Notes: generated from the sequence alone by a model not told the origin. Shown: positions 12,263-23,790, counted from the stretch's first letter. The stretch: DNA of 64,000 bases from Zanthoxylum bungeanum (GCA_019454045.1 SKCR01029067.1:62001-126000); one strand, 5' to 3'. Program-made: numbers and translations.

Positions 12263-13198
12263 ATGAAGGCAAACAAAGAGGATGGTCCGGACGGAGAAAT
12301 GACATCCCCATTTACGGAAGAAATCTTGTCAGCAGAATTCCCTAGACGGTTCACCATGCCATCTATGAACTCCTACAAGGGACATACCGACCCTAAGTCC
12401 CATATCGAAAGTTTCATTTTGCTAATGGAGGTTCAAGGGATGGTAGGAGAGGCCATCTGCAAGATGTTCCCTTTAACCCTGAGCGGGCCCGCGATTTTTT
12501 GGTTTAGAAGTTTGACCCTATGGAGCATCAGTAGTTTCTCTCAGTTTAGAAAATATTTTGTTCAACATTTCAAAGGAGCGTGTGTGCCAAGGAAGACGGT
12601 GGGAGCGTTGAGACTGATGAAGTAGGGGGATGATGAGCCCCTGAAGAATTTTATTGAAAGATACCACAATCTGGTGCTCGAGGTTGGAGCATACGAGTCA
12701 TCGGAGGCGCTGGAAAGCTTCAAGGGAGCTCTGAAAATTGGGAAGTTATGGACCCACCTGAGGATCCAGGACGTACCAGATTATGCCACTACATTGGAAT
12801 TGGCCAGGAAATTTGTTTTGATGGAGGGAGAAGAGAAAGCTACCCATAGAGTGGAGACCAATAAATGAAAGGTCGTGAGGTCGGAGATACCGCGAAGGTC
12901 GAACAGAGAATTAAGGAAACCGCCCCCGAGACAAAGAGAGTTCAGGCCAATGCCTCAGAGCAATGCACTTTAGAAGAGAATGGCTCAAATGCAAGTAAAT
13001 CATGTGGTCGGAGGGGCAGTGTATACCCCTCTGAATAAGCCATTGGCTCAGATTGTTAGAAACATCCAAGATAAAGGCCTCTTGGTGGAGCCAGACCTGA
13101 GGAAATCTCTGGCGGAGAAGAAGAGCGAGAGGTCCTATTGTGTGCATCATAACCTGATGGGGCACACAGCGGAAGGTTACAGAGACCTGCGGGAGTAG
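12263..13198 (+). pseudogene. Tat gag remnant
   Basis: One reading frame carries a gypsy-type gag (retrotransposon gag domain): the stretch MPSMNSYKGHTDPKSHIESF leads into the conserved core around FPLTLSGPAIFWFRSL and the later ERYHNLVLEVG region. In-frame stops break it at 12623, 12866 and 13196. The C-terminal part near 13140 resembles the zinc-knuckle zone seen in Tat gag (YCVHHNLMGHTAEGYRDLRE, Cys/His spacing degenerate). The upstream end is lost at the 12153 junction. Confidence 0.75.
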
Positions 13199-13252
13199 GT
13201 GGAAAACCTGACGTAAAATGGTTATCTGAATGATTATATCGACCAAGAGGCC

Positions 13253-13828
13253 ATGGCGGCCCGGCAACAGCGAAAACCTAGACAAATGTATATCATCTCT
13301 AGTGGAAGGACAATGGCAGGAGACTCAAACCGATCAAGGAAGAGTTACAGCAGGTCCCGGGGACCAGAAGTATTGACAACGGAGCAGGCCCCGAGGTTTC
13401 AAAGGGGGCGGTCGATCCCAATTATGTTCATGGATGAAGATAACTATGGGGTGAGTTTCCCCCACGATGACGCACTGATAATCAAGGCTTTGATCGGAGG
13501 AGCTGAGGTGGATAGGATCCTGGTGGATCAAGGGAGTGCAGTTGACATAATCTCTAAGGAAGCCTTGGACGGTTTGGGGGTGGAGTATGCCACTATGACC
13601 GAGGACGGAACTCCCTTGTACGAGTTTGGAGGTGCAACAATCATTCATTTGGGTAGAATACACATGGCCATGACAATCGGGGCCACTCCCCACACCCGGA
13701 CTATCATGATGGACTTCACAGTGGTATATTATATGAGCAGTTACCAGGTTATTGTGGGCCGACCTTTCATGATGAAAACGAAGGCCACAATGTCATGCTA
13801 CTATCTGAAATTGAAGTTTCCCACCTGA
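13253..13828 (+). pseudogene. Tat aspartic protease region
   Basis: In the same frame as gag, about residues 80-90 of this 191-codon stretch read ILVDQGSAVDI, the active-site motif of Tat-type retroviral-like aspartic proteases (canonical VDQGSSADI). The second conserved block, SYQVIVGRPFM near the C-terminus, matches the family's YNAIIGRP. In the family the protease would free gag and pol proteins in the virus-like particle. A stop at 13826 separates it from reverse transcriptase. Confidence 0.8.
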
Positions 13829-14014
13829 GACGGGATTGGGATAGTGTGTGGAAGTCAGAAAATAGCCAGGAGTTGTTTCGCTACCGTCTCGAATGAGACT
13901 CTTTGCGTTGAAGAAGACAGCAGTAAGAGGAAATGGAGAGGAGAAGATGAAATGACAGTCGAATCTCTGGATCCATGACCCGAAGATTCCGCCCAATTAG
14001 GGGCAGGTGAGGAG

Positions 14015-15375
14015 TTGGAATCAGAAGAACTCTTCAGCCCTGAGAAAATTATAAAAGTGGGAGCAGGTTTGGAGAAGAACTTGAAGCAAGGTTTGCTGAA
14101 GTTTTTGAAGGAATATGTGGACATTTTTTCTTGGGGGCATAGAGACATGCCCGGGATAGATCCCAAGTTCATCAGTCACCATTTAGCAGTGGATCCAGCT
14201 CATAAACCAGTCAAGCAGAAGAGGAGGATCTTCAATCAAGAGCGTTGTGAAGCGATATGGGCCGAGGTAGAAAAATTGATGAAGGGCGGTTTTATCAGAG
14301 AAGTAAAATACCCGGAGTGGGTATCTAATGTGGTCCTGGTAAAGAAGGCCAGCAGAAAGTGGAGTATGTGTGTAGACTTTTCGGATCTCAACAAGGCTTG
14401 CCCCAAGGACAGTTTCCCGCTCCTGAAGATGGATCAGCTGGTGGATTCAACAACATGTCATGGGTTGCTTAGTTTCATGGATGTCTTCTCGGGATATAAC
14501 CAGGTCAAGATGCATCATGAGGACGATGAAAGAACAGCTTTCATCATAGATCAAGGGTTGTATTGCTATAAGGTGATGCCTTTCAGATTGAAAAATGTTG
14601 GGGCTACATTCCAGAGGTTAGTGAACAAGGTTTTCAGGCCCCTCATCGGCAAGACCATGCAGATGTACTTTGATGACATGATAACAAAGACAACGAAGCC
14701 CGAAGATCACTTGGTCGACCTTATGGGGACTTTCGAGTTATTAAGAAAGCATAACATTAGACTGAACCCGGAGAAATGTGCATTCAGGGTGGCATTGGGT
14801 AAATTTCTGGGATACATGGTCAGTGCTCGGGGGATAGAAGTGAATCCGCAGAAGATCAGAGCCGTTATGGAATTAAAACCCCCCAGGACAGTCAAAGAGG
14901 TACAGAGTTTGACGGGCCGAGTAGCTGCATTGAATCGATTTATTTCCCGAGCAACCGACAAGTGCCATCCTTTTTTCAAGTTGATCAATAAGGCAAAAAA
15001 TGAGGTCAGCTGGATGGCGGAGTGTGAAGAGGCCTTCCTGCAGTTAAAGCAAAACTTAGCTCAACCCCCACTTTTGGCCAAGCCGATCCCAGGTGAGACT
15101 ATGTTCCTATACTTAGCTGTCTCTGAACACGCTGTGAGATCGGTGCTAGTGCAGGAGGCCGACAAGGCTCAGAGGCCAGTGTACTATACTAGTAAGGCTT
15201 TGCTGGATGCATAGACCAGATACCCGGCCCATGAATTGGTAGCTTTGTCCTTGATTACGACAACTCGAAAGTTGCGACCTTATTTTCAAGCTCATCCTAT
15301 CGGGGTTATACCGACCATCCTTTAAGACAGATCCTACATAAGTCGGAGGTCTCGGGTCGGTTAGTAAAGTGGTCG
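14015..15375 (+). pseudogene. Tat reverse transcriptase and first RNase H
   Basis: An uninterrupted frame of 399 codons (to 15214) holds a gypsy reverse transcriptase. Visible blocks are the N-terminal DIFSWGHRDMPGIDP, the fingers motif WVSNVVLVKKASRKWSMCVD, the palm with LLSFMDVFSGYNQVKM, MPFRLKNVGATFQRL and the catalytic YFDDM, where both metal-binding Asp residues remain and the usual Val is Phe. The connected RNase H begins at about residue 365 with QRPVYYTSKALLDA, then meets a stop at 15212 and continues in decayed form to about 15375. Synthesis of element cDNA is the family role. Confidence 0.88.
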
Positions 15376-16082
15376 GTGGAACTGAGTGAGCATGAAATCT
15401 CCTATCTGCCGAGAGCAGCAATAAAGGGGCAGGCTTTAGTAGATTTTATAGCCGAGTTCGCAGGACCACAGATTTTAGAAGTCTCAAAGACCAAGTGGGA
15501 ATTGTCAGTGGACAGATCGGTCAGTTTGCAAGGTTGCGGAGCTGGAGTTGTCCTACGAAGCAGTGACGGTGAAGAGGTGGTATATGCCATGAGATTCGCC
15601 TTCGAGGCAACAAATAATGAGGCCGAGTATGAGGCCATTCTGACCGTTTGAGGTTATGTATGGCGGTTGGTGTCCGAGATGTGATAGTAAAGAGCGACTC
15701 CCAGCTGGCCATCCAACAGTTAAAAGGCAAGCTCCAGGCCAGGGAACCGAACATGATAGCTTATATGGCCGAGGTGAAGAAGTTGGTTGGGGGAATAGGC
15801 AATGTGCAGTTCGAACAAATCGGCTTGGAGAGTAACCATCAGAAAGACTCTTTGGCTCGGCTGGCGTCGTCAATCAAGTCAGAGAAGCCTAGAACCATCC
15901 CTCTGGTTTGCCTACATGTGAAGAGTGTTAGGGAGCCGGAGATAATGGAAGTGGATGTAGAGGGGGAAACCTCTTGGATGGATCTGGTTAGGAAGTACTT
16001 GGAGACCGGGGAGACGCTTAAAGACAAGAAGGAGGCAAGAAAGCTAAAGTACCAGAGTTCTAAATTATGCCTGATTGAATGA
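15376..16082 (+). pseudogene. Second (archaeal-type) RNase H of the Tat element
   Basis: This segment lies between the first RNase H and integrase, where only Tat elements have an additional RNase H. The first half, in one frame, has WELSVDRSVSLQGCGAGVVL (first acidic residue) and NNEAEYEAIL (catalytic Glu). After a frameshift near 15648 the second half gives VIVKSDSQLAIQQLKG (third acidic residue) and SNHQKDSLARLAS (fourth). All four acidic positions are recognisable although the gene is split. Confidence 0.85.
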
Positions 16083-16234
16083 GTCTTGTACTGGAGGGGG
16101 TACACGGTGCCACTTTTGAGATGTCTTACGACCGAGGAAGCGGACTATATGCTCAGGGAAATACACAGAGGGATTTGTGAGAGTTATGCTGGGGGCAGTC
16201 AATTGCGTATAAGGCGTTAAGGCATGGATTCTTC

Positions 16235-17205
16235 TTGCCGACCTTACATCAGGATAGGATGAAGATATCTCGGAAGTGTGAGAGATGCCAGAAGAATACA
16301 AACATTCACCATCAGCCAGCAGAGCAGTTGACCACTCTAGTCAGTCTCTGGCCGTTCGCCCAATGGGGGCTAGACATCATTGGGTCGATGCCAGTAGGGC
16401 GAGGACAGGCCAAATATGCGGTCGTTGCCATTGATTATTTCACCAAGTGGGTAGAAGCCGAACCCCTATCTATAATCACGGAGAAGAAGGCGACGAACTT
16501 TGTGAAGAAGAATATCATCTGCAGGTTCGGGATTCCTCGGGCTATTATCACTGATAATGGGAAGCAATTTGACAGCAAAGGTTTCAGGAAGCTCTGTGAA
16601 GACCTCCAAATCGCCTTAAGATTCACTTCACCTATTCACCCCAAGTCTAATGGACAGGTCGAGGCGACCAACAAAACAATCAAGGCAAACCTAAAGGCTA
16701 AGCTCGGATCTTGTAAAGGTCTGTGGGTTGAAGAGTTACCAGAAGTACTGTGGGCGCATCAGACAACCTACAAGGACTCAACCGGGGAAACTTCATTTTC
16801 TTTGGCTTATGGTTGCGAAGTAGTTATTACAGCAGAGATTGGGATGACCACCCACAGGGTCCGGTATTTCGAGACCGAACAGAGTGAAGAGCTCGCCAGG
16901 AACCACCTCGATCTGATCGAAGAAAAATGGGAGAAGTCAGCTATCAAAATGGTCGTCTATCAACAAAGAATGACCGTTTCTACAATAAGAAGGTTCAGAC
17001 TCGGTCCTTCCTTCCTGGAGATTTGATTTTGAGGAGAGTTTCGTTGAATACCCGAAAACTTGAAGAAGAGTCGTTGGGCACCAAATGGGAAGGGTCGTAC
17101 AAAGTGGTGGAGATAGTTAAGCTGGGTACCTATCTTTTGGAACAGTTGGACGATACCCGGCTCAAGAAACCCTGGAACGTCGAACTGCTGAGGAAGTACT
17201 TCTAG
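16235..17205 (+). pseudogene. Tat integrase
   Basis: After the zinc-finger end CERCQKNTNIHHQP, the DDE core is visible: WGLDIIGSMP (first Asp), IITDNGKQFDSKGFR (second Asp) and HPKSNGQVEATNKTIK (Glu). The 263-codon frame ends at 17026 and the C-terminal domain goes on in another frame, overlapping from 16927 to 17205 (FLPGDLILRRV, then LRKYF). No chromodomain is seen, as expected for Tat. The HHCC first half lies in the damaged stretch before 16235. Confidence 0.88.
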
Positions 17206-18366
17206 TAGATTTCCTCTTTGGGCCGTAGAACTGCCGAATGGCCACACAAGAGTCAGGAAATTATTGTAAAGCCTCTTGAAATGACCCACAAAGAGTTGTA
17301 AGAATGGCGGTAGGTCCCATGGATATGAATATGACTTTCTCTTTTGAATTAAAAACTTGTCCACTTTACTTGTTTTTTAATTGAGTGTGAAAGTCATGTT
17401 CAATATTCATGGGATGTGCTAGAAGCGAAGGGGTGATCGGTAGTTGGGAAGGGCACCAAGCCCGTGGCACGCCAATCCCGGGTGTCATTATCAAACCCCC
17501 GGGCAAAAGTGTTCCGACCTGACTCATTTCGCCTTTGAGGATCCAGAACACATCAAGGGATGGAGTACATGTGGGAAAATCGCGAACACCTCGTGGCATG
17601 CCAATCTCGGGTGTCATTATCAAACCCCCGAGGCCGGAGCATTACTACCCCATGACTCGCATTTTTTAGGAATAGCTCGGGTAAATCGGACCCATGGAGG
17701 TTTCTTCCCATGCGAGTCGGCTGGTGAATCTCGTTGAGAACCACCAAGCACATGGCATGGGGACGGTTGAATGGCCTCCATGACCCTTGTGACCTCAGGT
17801 AAACCGGACCTAGGGAGGTTTCTTCCCCTGCGAGTTGGCTGGTGAGTCCCGTTGAGAAACACCCTCGGGATGGCGAACACGGGGAGGTTTCTTCCCCCGT
17901 GAGTTATCTGCCTAACCGAGCCGAACCATCGGGATGGCGAACACGGGGAGCTTTCCTCCCCCGTGAGTTATCTGCCTAACCACCTTGGATCAGGAGAAGC
18001 ATAGCATGGAGAGGTTTCTGCCCTCATAGCATTTGCAGACTCCAGAGCCGCCCAGCATGGGGAGATTTCTGCCCTTATGACTTTGGCCGCTCACCGATTC
18101 GTAGCCCGGCTAGCCAGGACGCTGAATTATAAGGTTCATAATTGTGTTTTGGGAGGCGCCAGGCAAGACGCTGCCTCTGGGCACCCGAGTTGTTATCTTT
18201 TTTGGGTCTGTGTGGAGTATGTGCTAAGTCACCTCCAATGAACTAACCTTGTCATGTTTCCACTTTTTGTTTTTACTGATGCTCGACAAATGGACGCCTG
18301 CACCGGGATCCGCAGAGCCTCAGAGGTTGAAATTTCTTCCATCGCGATTAAGTCTCATTTGTTCTG
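17206..18366 (+). repeat. Tat 3'UTR: duplicated blocks and six hairpin motifs
   Basis: The region after integrase is non-coding and GC-rich. The block GTGGCACGCCAATCCCGGGT and its continuation up to about 40 bp occurs at 17463 and again, slightly changed, at 17594. From 17692 to 18079 six copies of a GGAGGTTTCTTCCC-like palindrome occur, at about 17692, 17810, 17878, 17942, 18004 and 18055. The copies at 17878 and 17942 belong to a 64-bp near-perfect tandem repeat. The many open frames here (17444-17880, both strands) are by-products of the repeats. Confidence 0.75.
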
Positions 18367-18680
18367 CCAGCTCGGGGCTGGATTCGTTCCGCCGAGGCTA
18401 TCTGTTCCACCAGCTCAGGGATGGATTCGTTCCGCCGAGGCTTTTTGTTCCACCAGCTGGGGGCTGGATTCGTTCAACCGAGGCTATCTGTTCCACCAGC
18501 TCGGGGCTGGATTCGTTCCGCTGAGGCTATCTGTTCCATCAGCTCGGGGCTAGATTTGTTCCGCCGAGGCTTTTTGTTCCACCAGCTCGGGGCTGGATTC
18601 GTTCCGCCGAGGCTATTTGTTCCATCAGCTTGGGGCTGGGTTTGTCCCGCCGAGGCCATGCGTATTGCTAGCTCGGGGTC
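18367..18680 (+). repeat. 43-bp tandem repeat array in the Tat 3'UTR
   Basis: Seven units of 43 bp and a partial eighth begin with CCAGCTCGGGGCTGG and contain TTCGTTCCGCCGAGGCT; each ends TGTTCCA. Units differ at a few positions, and the last two are most diverged. Since 43 is not a multiple of three, open frames of 87-99 codons appear in several phases (18249-18737); these are artefacts. Tat elements are known to carry variable tandem arrays in the 3'UTR, which can seed satellites. Confidence 0.9.
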
Positions 18681-18959
18681 AGGTCGCGTCCCAAAGAGTG
18701 AATCATAATCAACACGGAGTCTGAGCACATTCCCCACGGATAGGTGACTGAATCCTTGATGACAGAGTAGATAAGGATGACCGGGACAACCTGATTGGTA
18801 GTCGAGGCAGTTTTCTCTTTGTGGTTCCTAGAGACGACCACTGACTGGTTTATCAACACACTTCCAATTCTGTAGTTCCCGGTACCAACTCGTACACTCG
18901 TTGAAACCGAGAACTAGATGACAGATGTTGATGATGTTTTTTTTATGACAAAGTATTAG

Positions 18960-19864
18960 AATAGTACAGTAAGGGCAGAGATGAAATTTCTCCTTTTGAA
19001 TGGACGAGTGTTCAGAGGGTATTGATTTCTCCTAGGCCATACATGGTGTTCAGACCCAGTTTTCCGGATATGGCTGACCAGAGGACACATCATGATGCAG
19101 GTCTCAGAGGCCGACAACATCAGAGCTGAGACCGACCACTGTTAGTCTGGTAGTTCGGTTCAGTTCTACTTTTCCTCCTGGATCGGCATGATGAGCTCAG
19201 ATATTTTGGATTAGGCCGGAAGTAGTTAGGGTAGTTCAACATACGGTTTGGTCGTGCTCATAAAGCCCGACATGTGATCAGGACTGTTTGGACTTTTCTC
19301 CCTGACATGTACTATCGTACAAGAGACCTTTACAAGTTGTCATCATTAATGGTGAAGTGTGACAGTGTAGAAAACGGCGTGATGTGATAGGAAGTCAGAT
19401 GACAGGTTTGCTTTCGACGAGGCAGTTGGGGCAGATAGCCCATCAATTCGTCGAAAATCCGCATGGCTGACGTCATAGAAATATGGGAATAATGTTGTAT
19501 TTTCCTTAGTATATAAAGGGAGGGTAATCTCATTTGTAAGGGTTAGAAAAAATTTTCGTTTATAAGCATTACTTGTGAAACACTACAAAAAGAAAACAGC
19601 TCGGTTACATTAGACAACCCTTGAAAAGAGGTCGGCCGAGCTCGGTTTGGTAATAAAAGTAATATCTCACTTTGTGCCTGTGGACGTAGGTTGGATTCAC
19701 TCGGTCGAACCACGTAAGACCCTCTTGTAGATTTTGTGTTTGTTTTTGTCTTTTGCCAAGTTTGTTTTTGGTCCCCCATAACCAAACAAATTCACGGTTG
19801 GAGGAGGATTGTCCCGGAAGCGTTATCCCGAAACTGCCCCTGTAACGAAAATCACCCGTCAACA
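18960..19864 (+). repeat. Probable 3' LTR of the Tat element (start uncertain)
   Basis: A TATA box (TATATAAA, 19510-19517) is followed by a transcribed-leader-like stretch, an AATAAA polyadenylation signal near 19654 and the segment GTGGACGTAGGTTGGATTCA with CGAACCACGTAAGACC, a pattern typical of R-U5 regions in plant gypsy LTRs. The right end is taken as CCGTCAACA at 19864, where AT-rich DNA begins. I could not place the left end because the 5' LTR is missing and no clear polypurine tract is seen; it lies somewhere between 18700 and 19400. Confidence 0.5.
19510..19517 (+). promoter_or_regulatory. TATA box in the Tat LTR
   Basis: TATATAAAGGGAGGG lies about 350 bp before the inferred LTR end, the usual place for the element's own RNA polymerase II promoter. 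Confidence 0.6.
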
Positions 19865-20269
19865 ACTTTCATATAAAAATAAAAAATTTCAGGTTTATAA
19901 ACATCTTTTGAATGAAACCGATTCACAATATCTCAAGGAAATTGCATTATGTAATGTTGCAAAAGTGAAAAACATTCAAGAAGTAAATTGTGTGGATGAT
20001 CGAAAGGTCACAAACCTTCATATGAATATATGTTGATCAACCAAAATCAAAAGTGACGCATTGTGAATATATGAATAGATGATGATCAACCAAAGGAAAT
20101 CAAAAGTGACGCATTGTGCTCAAATTATTAAAAATCAAAATTTCAGACACGTACTAGTAATATTATGTGTTGCTGACGCATTCCGTTAGTTACTTATCAG
20201 ATTTTACAACACAAAAATTATTAAGTACTTCAGATTGTTGGGCAGAATGTGTTCCCTTTTAACATGTAT
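19865..20269. other. Unassigned AT-rich DNA with a short duplication
   Basis: No coding similarity is recognised. A unit of about 50 bp containing GATCAACCAAA and AATCAAAAGTGACGCATTGTG occurs twice in tandem (20020-20065 and 20066-20118), and GACGCATT appears again near 20175. The 75-codon frame at 19809-20036 starts inside the Tat LTR and is probably chance. Confidence 0.4.
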
Positions 20270-20284
20270 AATTCAAGTAAACAT

Positions 20285-20465
20285 TTTTTTTTTTTTTTTG
20301 GAAACGATGGAAACCCCGCCACCAAACCACCCATTATGGGCCGCGGCGCAGGTAAAACCACCGGCTATCCCAGGTTCTTACAAGAAGTGCACCCCCTGAA
20401 TTCGAACCCAGAACCTCAAGGTGAGATCCTGGACCCTACACCACCAAGCCACACCACTTGGGGAC
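20285..20465 (-). mobile_element. tRNA-derived SINE, minus strand, with 15-bp target duplication
   Basis: Read on the minus strand from 20465, the 181-bp body begins GTCCCCAAGTGGTGTGGCTT. It contains an A-box-like TGGCTTGGTGG and, about 40 bp on, a B box GGTTCGAATTC, the internal RNA polymerase III promoter of tRNA-derived SINEs, and ends in a long poly(A) (poly(T) at 20284-20300 on the plus strand). It is flanked by a perfect direct repeat AATTCAAGTAAACAT at 20270-20284 and 20466-20480. It encodes no protein; the family depends on LINE machinery for movement. Confidence 0.93.
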
Positions 20466-20480
20466 AATTCAAGTAAACAT

Positions 20481-21289
20481 GCAAACCATATATCAAACAT
20501 AAAACCAAAGTCTTAGAAAAACATGTGATATATTTTGTAGAAGATGAATACTGAACAAGTCGAGTGAACTCTATCATTGAGAACTTATTAGCACTGCATC
20601 GGTGCACTACATATATCTTGTGGCTAGCGTTCTCTCAGGATACTTGGTTACTTCTTAATTAAGGGGCACTCATTATCAAAAACACAAACTAGGAAATGGT
20701 GGAACTCTTTTCAACTTTATACTTAAACTCTCTTAATGTGCCTAAGATTAGTGAAAGAAAAATGAATTGAATTGAATAATTGAATGAATAAAAAATGAGA
20801 ACCCAATGTCTTATTTATAAACATGAAAAGTTGTCATTAAATATGTACCCTTAAACTTAAGGATGCAATCCTTAAAAGGTTACAACTCTTCAATGTATTC
20901 TTCCAACTCAAAAATTATATTATTTCCCTCCGAATGATATATCCATTCATTTGAAATCTTTCATAAATATCACTTATTAATAACATGTCTATTCAAAAGA
21001 CACCTTATAAATACACCTTATATTTAAAAATTTCCTACATGAATTGAAAATTGGAGGTAAAAAAATAGACCAAAACAGCTTCACAATATATGGGTGTTAC
21101 AAATGCAAGAACATGTTATAAAAAAGAAAAAAATGATAAATTCACATAAAAATGTACATAAAGTGGATAAAGTAAAAAAAAAAATAAAAAATTTGTCTTC
21201 TAGCGAGATTTTTTGTTTTTGTTTTTGTTTTTGTTTTTGTTTTTATCGATTCATAAAAAAAATTTATATATTATTTTTTAGCCTCTATC
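20481..21289. other. Unassigned AT-rich DNA
   Basis: I see no domain or element end here. The only structure is a (TTTTTG)n run at about 21208-21246, with A-rich stretches before it; the 69-codon frame at 21094-21303 is low-complexity and due to these runs. Confidence 0.4.
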
Positions 21290-23090
21290 CTAATTTTCTA
21301 TAACACGCCTTTGCCGATTGTCAAATGCCAATAATGTAACTAGTTATTCCTTTTCTTTGGAAGAAATAGAAGGGAATAAGAAGAAACTTTATAAATAGAA
21401 TTTGTTATTTAAAAAATTTAATGGTATATTAGTTCAATTGGTTGAACCGTTTTGATTGAATTAAAAAAATCAGATACATTATAAATAATTTTAATTAATT
21501 AAAAAATATATAAAAATATTTATATTTCATTTTTGGTTTAAAAATTGTTTGGATTAGGAATCGACCGGTCCGGTTTTTACCGGATTTGACTGATTTTTGA
21601 CCTTTTTTACACCATTATTTTTAAGATTTAAACGGACCAAACTCATGACCGGTTCTCGATTTAATATGTTCAATCGCCGATCTGTCGGTTTTAAAAATCA
21701 TGGAAGAAATCTGTCTGGTGTTTAAAATTTTTAAATTTTTTTTTTCTTTTTTGAAGATATATATATGTGGGGACTAGAAGAAACCTTCTAGAATTGCATA
21801 TAAAAATAATAAAATAATAAAATAAAACAAAACAAAGAACTTGGACCCCTACTTTGAAGCTGCTGCCACCCCTTTAAATTTTTCGAGGGCCAATTTAATT
21901 TGTAAAGTGACATTTGAGATATTTTGAAACTTTATTAATTATTAATTACTAACTAATCAAAGCTAAGGCAGATTAAGTGGTCTCTTAGAACTTCATATTT
22001 TAAGAATGTCTTATACTTTAAATATTTCTCTAATAAAATTTTAATTAATAATCATCTTAAAAATTAATTTTTTAAGTCACATGTCGCATTGTAGTTTGAC
22101 CTCAATTTTATAGGCATCTTATAATTAATAATCTAATTAAAAATTATCTTAAAATTAAGATTGTTTATATAAAAAAAATATGTTAATTTGAGAATAGACG
22201 TTGTTGAATATAAAATCTGTTGATAAATATTTATATATATATAAATTAGATATTTTTCTACTTATCACATAAGATTATTATTTCATTTAAAGCATCACGT
22301 GGCACCTTTATTATTTATTAAAAAACCTATTTTATCACTTAAAATTCATTATTTATTTAATAAATACATATATAGAGAGAGTTAACGTAATTAAAATGAA
22401 AAATCAATTTAGTATATGAAAACTCAAACATGTTTATAAAGTAGATAAAATTTATTATTTATTTTAAAAAGATATATTAAATTAAATTACTTTTTTTTTA
22501 CAAATAAACATAAACGTTAATTAAAATTAAAAATCATTCTAAAACATGAAAACTCGGATATATTTACAAAGGAGATAATTATTTATTTATTTATTTAAAG
22601 AAGATATATTTAAGTAAATAACTTATTTATTAAATAAACAAAAAACTAAAATTAATATAACATGTGAAAACTCGAACTAATTTTAAAAGGGATGGTTTGA
22701 CGACGAGATGATGTTTAACCAATATAAAATACCTCTCAATGCTAACAGATTGTGAGAGTTGGAAAAATCAGACAAGAGATCATGGGGACAAGATATGAAG
22801 TTACAAAGTCAGCTTAATTAATGTTTATCTTGTCACTTCTAATTTTCTATAACATGTGCTTTCAAATTGTCAATGTTGTAAAATAGTTTTTCTTTTTTCT
22901 TTGGAAGAAACCTTTGTAGTGTTTAAAATTTTCATATTCATTTGGAAGATGGTACATGTATGTGGACCTGAGCTTTTAACCGAAAGCAGCTGGCCACCCC
23001 TTTAATCATTTCAATGGCCAACTTAATTTCAAAGTGGCTTTTGAGATATCTTAAAACTTTATTAATTATAAATTACTAATAATCAAAACA
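21290..23090. repeat. AT-rich region with an old dispersed duplication
   Basis: Two related segments lie in the same direction. TAATTTTCTATAACA near 21290 recurs near 22846, each followed by a TTGTCAA segment and CTTTGGAAGAAA; later CCACCCCTTTAA and GGCCAACTTAATTT at 22995-23035 recur as CCACCCCTTTAA and GGGCCAATTTAATTT at 21868-21900, then the same TTTGAGATAT...AAACTTTATTAATTA. The first copy is longer because of extra sequence (21420-21700, including CGACCGGTCCGGTTTTTACC). Between the copies, 22381-22690 holds about two and a half degenerate units of roughly 130 bp around ATGAAAACTC. No gene is visible. Confidence 0.5.
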
Positions 23091-23790
23091 TTTTTTTTTA
23101 AAAGCATTTACTCTGAGCACGAGTAGTAACATGCAATTGGAAAAATATAGGTGGAAAAATTCTATTATGTAATAATGATATTAGGTTATTTATGTAATAA
23201 TTTAATAATATTTTATTACGTGTGTTAAATATAAAAAATAATTAAATCTGATAGTTTAGTTTTTAATACAACTCATATATATAATAGATAATTATTTGTT
23301 AATTGTACATGTCATCCATAATATCAAAGAATTAAAAGAAGATAGGCCCTAGAGGTGTGTTTGACATTTCTTTTTTATAATATTGTAGTTGGTTAAATTT
23401 TCTTTTAAAAATAAAGATGATGAAGTTAATGGCATAACCAGATTATCGATTTAATTGGGGTAAAATTTAATTTTCACAAAAATGATAAATACTCATCATT
23501 TTAGAGGGGACAAAATAAAATTATCTCATTTATTACAAATTATAGTTTTAATTAATTTATAAGCCCATATTTTAACAAATATTCGAATTATCCTGGTCAT
23601 CTCTTAGTGATTCCGTGTTACATCCCTAAAATTTACGCCATATTCACTGCCCAAAATTCATGTGCGCTCATATGTAGTGTTTCTTCCAGTAAGGAAATCT
23701 CTTGGGTTGGAAGAAACCAAGGAATCACAACACCAATTATAATTCTTGTTTAGAAGGGAATAGATTTGTGTTGCTAAGATGCCAAGTAGC
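23091..23790. other. Unassigned AT-rich DNA
   Basis: No open frame, repeat or element end could be supported in this stretch. Confidence 0.3.

Larger units (their letters stand above)
12154..19864 (+). mobile_element. Decayed Ty3/gypsy element, Tat lineage, lacking its 5' end
   Basis: The domain order is gag, protease, reverse transcriptase, RNase H, second RNase H, integrase, long repeat-rich 3'UTR and a probable 3' LTR. The second RNase H between the first one and integrase is the hallmark of the plant Tat lineage (Tat/Ogre/Retand). GC content and codon use are clearly richer in G and C than the AT-rich neighbours. There is no 5' LTR or PBS: gag begins 110 bp after the junction with family A. 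The reading frame changes at least four times and holds several stops, so it is not functional. Confidence 0.85.

Noticed and set aside
13334..13693. 119-codon minus-strand frame opposite the Tat protease
   Set aside because: Shadow of the plus-strand protease frame, which has clear motifs; the same holds for other antisense frames at 12911, 13855, 14707, 15146-15873 and 16960.
18249..18737. Open frames of 87-99 codons on both strands with repeated FVPPRLSVPPA-like units
   Set aside because: They come from a 43-bp DNA repeat read in three phases; no codon bias and no neighbouring gene signals, so not a repeat protein.
21420..21720. CGACCGGTCCGGTTTTTACC zone considered as a second hAT-like element
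   Set aside because: No terminal inverted repeats or target duplication could be found.
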